Shown here one piece after another: positions 52,046 through 55,374 of a stretch of DNA of 55,374 nucleotides. Where the stretch lies: positions 1 through 55,374 of the forward strand of contig JAUWGE010000008.1 in the NCBI GenBank assembly GCA_030606565.1, in the 5' to 3' direction. Made by a program: the position numbers and the translations under genes. The DNA is from Candidatus Bipolaricaulota bacterium (GTDB lineage: Bacteria; Bipolaricaulota; Bipolaricaulia; UBA7950; UBA9294). Position 1 is the first letter of the stretch; every line of letters starts with the position of its first letter. The notes under the pieces are model-generated. The model searched no databases and was not told the DNA's origin. It saw only the letters and a program-made list of their open reading frames with translations.

Positions 52046-52716
52046 GCAGAACAAACGATACCCGTAGAACTGTGCAAAACGACACATGCCACACCAGACA
52101 CCGTGTTTGTTCTGTAGATTTTCAGCAAAAGCATCCAGATTCCGCTGCCAATGAGTCAGATAAGGATTAGTTAGGCGTGAACTAGCGCATCCAAGGAGCA
52201 CTCGAACTGCACAGGTGCAAATATCTGGCAATCTCAACAACTGAGCAAGAAGATCGAGCATAAAGTAGGAAACGCAACACAAAAGAGCAATTCGGGCCTA
52301 GGGGATCGAAACCTACCAGTTTACGCAACACAAATGATATTGTGTTGCGCTCCTGCTGGGCTTATCCCTAATTACAGGCATCCATCCTTAACGGGGCTTC
52401 AGCGCTTTCAGCCTCTGGCTAAGATTCCTCCAGTTGGCAAACCGCGCAACATATCCTATCAAAACCGCCGGTTATGTTGCGTTTTCAGACCGCTACAGGG
52501 TGAACGTGGTCAAACCTTTACTCTTGCATACCAAGTCGTCCCTTTGCAACTGCGCAGTAGATAAAGGACAAGATGTAAGCGTTGGGATGCTGATCGCATT
52601 GCGAGGGCTTTTTCAGCAGGCTTGGGGGTGAGGTCTTTCACTGCAACATTAAAAGGAGGGGTTACGGCTTGTAGAGACTGAGCACAACTCTCCAGAATGA
52701 GAACGCGTCGTAAGTC
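52046..52716. other. long intergenic region rich in inverted repeats
   Basis: 671 bases, no convincing gene. AGAACAAAC (52048-52056) and GTTTGTTCT (52105-52113) form a wide inverted repeat right after the lipoprotein stop. A GTTAGGC at 52170 looks like an attC core but has no partner site. The CGCAACA repeat cluster (52273-52481) is listed separately. Confidence 0.55.
52273..52481. repeat. cluster of CGCAACA inverted repeats
   Basis: Copies: CGCAACACAA at 52273-52282 and 52324-52333; its reverse complement at 52340-52349 makes a perfect 10-bp hairpin with a 6-base loop; CGCAACATA at 52445-52453 pairs with TATGTTGCG at 52473-52481. Five copies in about 210 bases look like binding sites or a decayed mobile-element end. 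Confidence 0.65.
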
Positions 52717-53433
52717 TCAATCTGGCGGCATTGCCGTTGTTCCGCCGGGCTGATCCAATGCTCCCGCAGTGTCCAGGTAGTCAAGAATTCCTTTTAGGAT
52801 GCCCTGAGCGATCTGATCCTGGTAGGCAGGGTCGAGCAGTTTGGCGCGCTCTTCGGGGCAGGTGAGAAAACCGACCTCGACCGATGCAGCGGGTAGCGTT
52901 GTGTGGCGCAGGTAAAGCTCTTGTGATCGAATACCGCGGTCACGGGCTCCGGTAGCAGCGACAAGGGCATTTTGTACCGACTCTGCCAAAAGCCAACTCG
53001 GATCGCCCGGTGAACGGGTGTCATCGACCCATGTCTCCGCTCCGTGGACCTCTGGGGCGTCAAACGCGTTTACATGAATCGAGAGGTAGAGGGCCGCCCC
53101 GACCTCGTCAGCCAGTTGGATGCGCTCTAGCTTATCGACAGTGACGTCGGTGGTGCGTGTAAGAACAGGCTTCAGTTGAGGATGCTCTTCAGCCAACGCC
53201 TTTACGCGCTTAACGATCTCGAGATTGACGTCCTTTTCTAGGATGTCGCCGACCACTGCCCCTGGATCGCGCCCTCCATGGCCGGGATCGAGAACGATGA
53301 TGACAGATGGTCCCTCCGGCTCCACCGTCACGGGCTGTATGTCAGGCGCGGGCCGTTTGAAGACGCCAGCAAGGAGAAGGGAGACGATAACTACAACCAT
53401 GACGATGAACAAAACGATAAGGATCCTCTTCAT
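52717..53433 (-). CDS. N-acetylmuramoyl-L-alanine amidase (amidase_3)
   Basis: 238 aa. N-terminal membrane anchor or signal (ILIVLFIVMVVVIVSLLLAG), Pro-rich linker, then the zinc amidase: IIVLDPGHGGRDPGAV (His), EKDVNLEIVKRVK (Glu ligand), LYLSIHVNAFD (His), AASVEVGFLTCPEERAKL (catalytic Glu). Cleaves the stem peptide from MurNAc; acts in the envelope on peptidoglycan. Confidence 0.93.
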   Translation of the reverse strand: MKRILIVLFIVMVVVIVSLLLAGVFKRPAPDIQPVTVEPEGPSVIIVLDPGHGGRDPGAVVGDILEKDVNLEIVKRVKALAEEHPQLKPVLTRTTDVTVDKLERIQLADEVGAALYLSIHVNAFDAPEVHGAETWVDDTRSPGDPSWLLAESVQNALVAATGARDRGIRSQELYLRHTTLPAASVEVGFLTCPEERAKLLDPAYQDQIAQGILKGILDYLDTAGALDQPGGTTAMPPD

Positions 53434-53603
53434 GACACCAGACTAGCAGATTCCAGTGTGACAGGTGCGGTTGCCTGTCCGATCCGGGACACCCATCTGC
53501 CGGACTCTCAGAATCGACATCTGTCCCTGGCGAGAAGGAGGTTCGCTTGTCCCAGCTACACTCTCGACATACGATGAGCCAGCGATTAACAGGGGTCTTT
53601 AAG

Positions 53604-54266
53604 ATGGCACGGGCAAAATGGCTTTCGTGGGTCTTACTCGTTGGGGCTGTTCTCCTTCTTTCCGGATGCTTTGCCATCACCGTACTCGACGAAAGTGATA
53701 ACGGAACCGTCAAATCCATCAAGATCGGGAACGCATTGCTGATAAGGCTTGCAGGAAATCCCACCGCCGGATACCTGTGGGAGCGAACTGATTCCCTGTT
53801 GGAAGCCGTGCTTGAACCGTTGGATGAAGGGGTGTTTATAAAGAGCACCCGCTGGATACCCCCCAGCTTGCTGGGGGGAGGAAAGCGGAGATTCGCCGCA
53901 GGCGAACCTGCTTGTTGTTTGTGCGAGCTACATGAACTCTGTCAGGGACAAACCTCTCAACGTCGGAGACAAGCTCCGACGCTACGAAAAAATGGATGTT
54001 ATTTCCGATGCGACAACGCGGTACATCAAGTTGCAGCATGAGGACCAACTCCGCTTAGACCTCTAGGTTTTTGCCTTATTAATGCCCCGCAGCTTGCTGC
54101 GGGGTTCTTTACTCCTGACGATGAAAACCTCGTCGGAGCAGGCGGCGTGTGGGAGTTCAGATTTAAAACACTCACTTTCGGGAGTACCCCTATCGATTTC
54201 GTCTACTGGCGCCCCTGGGAAGAGGAGGTCGTTGACACATTCTCCGTGATGATCATCGTTCGATGA
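53604..54266 (+). pseudogene. chagasin-family (I42) protease inhibitor lipoprotein, split by an insertion
   Basis: N-terminal part: MARAKWLSW, signal peptide with lipobox LLSGC, then LLIRLAGNPTAGYLWERT, the hallmark NPTxGYxW loop of inhibitors of papain-like cysteine proteases. The C-terminal part resumes at 54105: FTPDDENLVGAGGVWEFRF, then FVYWRPWEEE, the second and third inhibitory loops, to a stop at 54266. Between them 249 bases (53856-54104) are inserted. The insertion has a length divisible by three but changes the product and brings a stop at 54041, so the intact inhibitor cannot be made from this copy. Confidence 0.85.
53856..54104. mobile_element. 249-bp hairpin-bounded insertion in the chagasin gene
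   Basis: Both ends carry a near-identical palindrome: CCCCCCAGCTTGCTGGGGGG at 53859-53878 and CCCCGCAGCTTGCTGCGGGG at 54085-54104. A third hairpin TTCGCC/GGCGAA lies at 53892-53906, and CGTCGGAG/CTCCGACG at about 53961-53981. In frame 1 an open stretch encodes NLLVVCASYMNSVRDKPLNV and onward to a TAG near 54064, which looks like the C-terminal end of another protein. End hairpins recall IS200/IS605-type or REP-derived elements, but no transposase is present. Confidence 0.6.
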
Positions 54267-54457
54267 CCTCCATCGATTTTCCTCAAGCGGTGGTCTCTCT
54301 CTGATGGGGATGAGCAACTTCGATCCCGCTTGTTTGATAACCTCCTCCCTTCCTGTTAGGCTTTGGGTAATGAAGCGAAGTTCCTCGTTTAAGGGGTGAA
54401 GTGTTCAATTGTTGCCTTCTAAACAAGGGAGGGCAACTTAATATAGGAGGTATGATT
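54267..54457 (+). promoter_or_regulatory. leader of the flavoprotein gene with a stem before the ribosome site
   Basis: GTTGCC (54411-54416) and GGCAAC (54432-54437) form a stem, lengthened by wobble pairs, that ends 7 bases before the AGGAGG at 54445. It could be an operator or an RNA element; no promoter is clear. Confidence 0.35.
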
Positions 54458-55374
54458 GTGAGCAGCACAGATATCCTGATTGTTGGTGGAAGTGCAGCCG
54501 GTCTTACCGCTGCTATCTCCACAAGACGATTTAACCCGGAGGCGAAGATCACGCTTGTCAGGAAGGAAGAGAAGGTTCTTATCCCATGTGGCATCCCTTA
54601 TATCTTCGGAACTCTGGATTCCCCGGAAGACGACTTGATCCCCGATGCGGTACTGACCAAACATAATATAGACCTGATTGTTGATGAAGTCGCCTCCATC
54701 AACAAAGGAGCAAAGACAGCCACTACGGCAGGCGGGGATACGATAAGCTATGAGCGGATGATCCTGGCCACAGGCTCTTACCCGTTGGTCCCGCCCCTGC
54801 CGGGGGTAGAGCTGGAAAACGTCTTTAGCGTGAAGAAGGACATCGACTATCTGACTGAGCTGAAGCAGGCTCTACATCGGGCAAACGATCTGGTGATTAT
54901 CGGTGGGGGGTTCATCGGGCTGGAATTTGCTGATGAGTGTAGAAAGATCGATAACTTAAATAGCGTAAGCATCGTCGAGCTACTCCCCCACTGTCTCCTC
55001 CTGGCATGCGACAGTGAGGTGTGCATGCAAGTGGAGGAAGAGTTGAAAAAGGCCAAGGTGAACCTGTTCACCGATAGGCGGGCAAAGGCTATCCTGGGTA
55101 AGGAGAAAGTCGAGCAGGTCGAGCTGGAGAATGGGCAAAAGCTCAAAGCAGATGTCGTCATCCTGGGGATCGGGGTCAGGCCGAACATCGAGCTGGCAAA
55201 GAACGCCGGGTTACAGGTAGACGATCGAGCTGGTATATGGGTGGATTCCTGGATGAGAACTAGCGATCCCAATATTTTTGCTGCCGGGGACTGCACACAA
55301 AAAACCTGCTTTTTGACCAGGGGGCCGTGCATACTTCGGCTTGCTTCGATAGCGACCATGGAGGCCAGGGTAGC
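54458..55374 (+). CDS. CoA-disulfide reductase / NADH oxidase-type flavoprotein, partial
   Basis: At least 305 aa, running off the window. FAD site ILIVGGSAAGLTAAI, redox Cys in LIPCGIPYIFG (one Cys, as in CoA-disulfide reductases and NADH oxidases), ATGSYPLVPPLPG, NAD(P)H site VIIGGGFIGLEFADE, and the second FAD motif IFAAGDCTQ. GTG at 54458 has AGGAGG 7 bases before; an ATG at 54452 is in frame but too close to that site. Role: NAD(P)H-dependent reduction of thiols, polysulfide or oxygen. Confidence 0.9.
   Translation, partial: MSSTDILIVGGSAAGLTAAISTRRFNPEAKITLVRKEEKVLIPCGIPYIFGTLDSPEDDLIPDAVLTKHNIDLIVDEVASINKGAKTATTAGGDTISYERMILATGSYPLVPPLPGVELENVFSVKKDIDYLTELKQALHRANDLVIIGGGFIGLEFADECRKIDNLNSVSIVELLPHCLLLACDSEVCMQVEEELKKAKVNLFTDRRAKAILGKEKVEQVELENGQKLKADVVILGIGVRPNIELAKNAGLQVDDRAGIWVDSWMRTSDPNIFAAGDCTQKTCFLTRGPCILRLASIATMEARV

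Noticed and set aside
52170-52176. GTTAGGC resembling an attC core
   Set aside because: No partner RYYYAAC site or inner arms within 150 bases.
1-55374. CRISPR array
   Set aside because: No regularly spaced identical repeats and no cas genes were seen on either strand.

Overview
This is a 55.4 kb piece of bacterial chromosome with dense, mostly ordinary gene content and one clearly accessory stretch. Shine-Dalgarno sequences, sigma70-type promoters (several near-perfect TTGACA-17-TATAAT), and the rpsF-ssb-rpsR and infB-ylxP-rbfA gene orders show a bacterium. GTG and TTG starts are common. Lipoproteins, an AsmA/TIGR03545-type protein and periplasmic-looking proteins suggest a diderm. The archaeal/eukaryotic-type prolyl-tRNA synthetase and a serine hydroxymethyltransferase fused to the glycine-cleavage T protein fit a deep-branching uncultured lineage. 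Bipolaricaulota/Acetothermia is my guess, but the phylum cannot be fixed without a search.

Layout. 0-1.1 kb: two tandem 48-aa membrane microproteins, a structured-RNA candidate and HU. 1.3-2.3 kb: rpsF-ssb-rpsR. 2.4-9.9 kb: a translationally coupled run of mrfB, mrfA (frameshifted), an unknown nucleotidyltransferase-like protein and the glyA-gcvT fusion. 9.9-13.0 kb (minus strand): tRNA-Arg, two tRNA-Ser, mnmA, a cupin and a phosphodiesterase. 13-20 kb: DUF6485, HAD phosphatase plus saccharopine-dehydrogenase-like pair, macrodomain plus methyltransferase pair, an iron-sulfur flavoprotein, and a TIGR03546/TIGR03545-like fusion. 20-31 kb: PKD lipoprotein, GT2, amidohydrolase-GT4, pfkA, glmS, bifunctional nuclease, a membrane-anchored protein, pgk and tRNA-Gly. 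31-35.5 kb: family-4 UDG, TPR protein, infB-ylxP-rbfA and a membrane protein. 35.5-43 kb: a secreted protein, sulfotransferase, ZIP transporter, proS, an M24 peptidase, tag and a GNAT.

The accessory region is about 43-54 kb. It holds two small membrane proteins, an intact IS1595-type transposase, a hicB-hicA toxin-antitoxin pair, a tRNA-His relic and a maltose/galactoside O-acetyltransferase. It also holds a textbook integron attC site (46384-46452, minus orientation) and a 443-aa protein with an N-terminal membrane hairpin and a NUDIX-like domain, resembling the Cap16/SMODS-associated NUDIX architecture of antiphage signalling. Then come a 1216-aa surface lipoprotein, a repeat-rich intergenic region, a cell-wall amidase, and a chagasin-like inhibitor gene split by a 249-bp hairpin-bounded insertion. 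The window ends inside a CoA-disulfide-reductase/NADH-oxidase-type flavoprotein.

Main candidates for something new: the attC-linked NUDIX membrane protein and acetyltransferase (gene cassettes with no integrase in view); the GlyA-GcvT fusion with an extra degenerate GcvT-like segment; the two-in-one AsmA-like fusion; the insertion element in the chagasin gene; and several genes whose -10 box lies only 6-8 nt before the start codon, predicting leaderless mRNAs.
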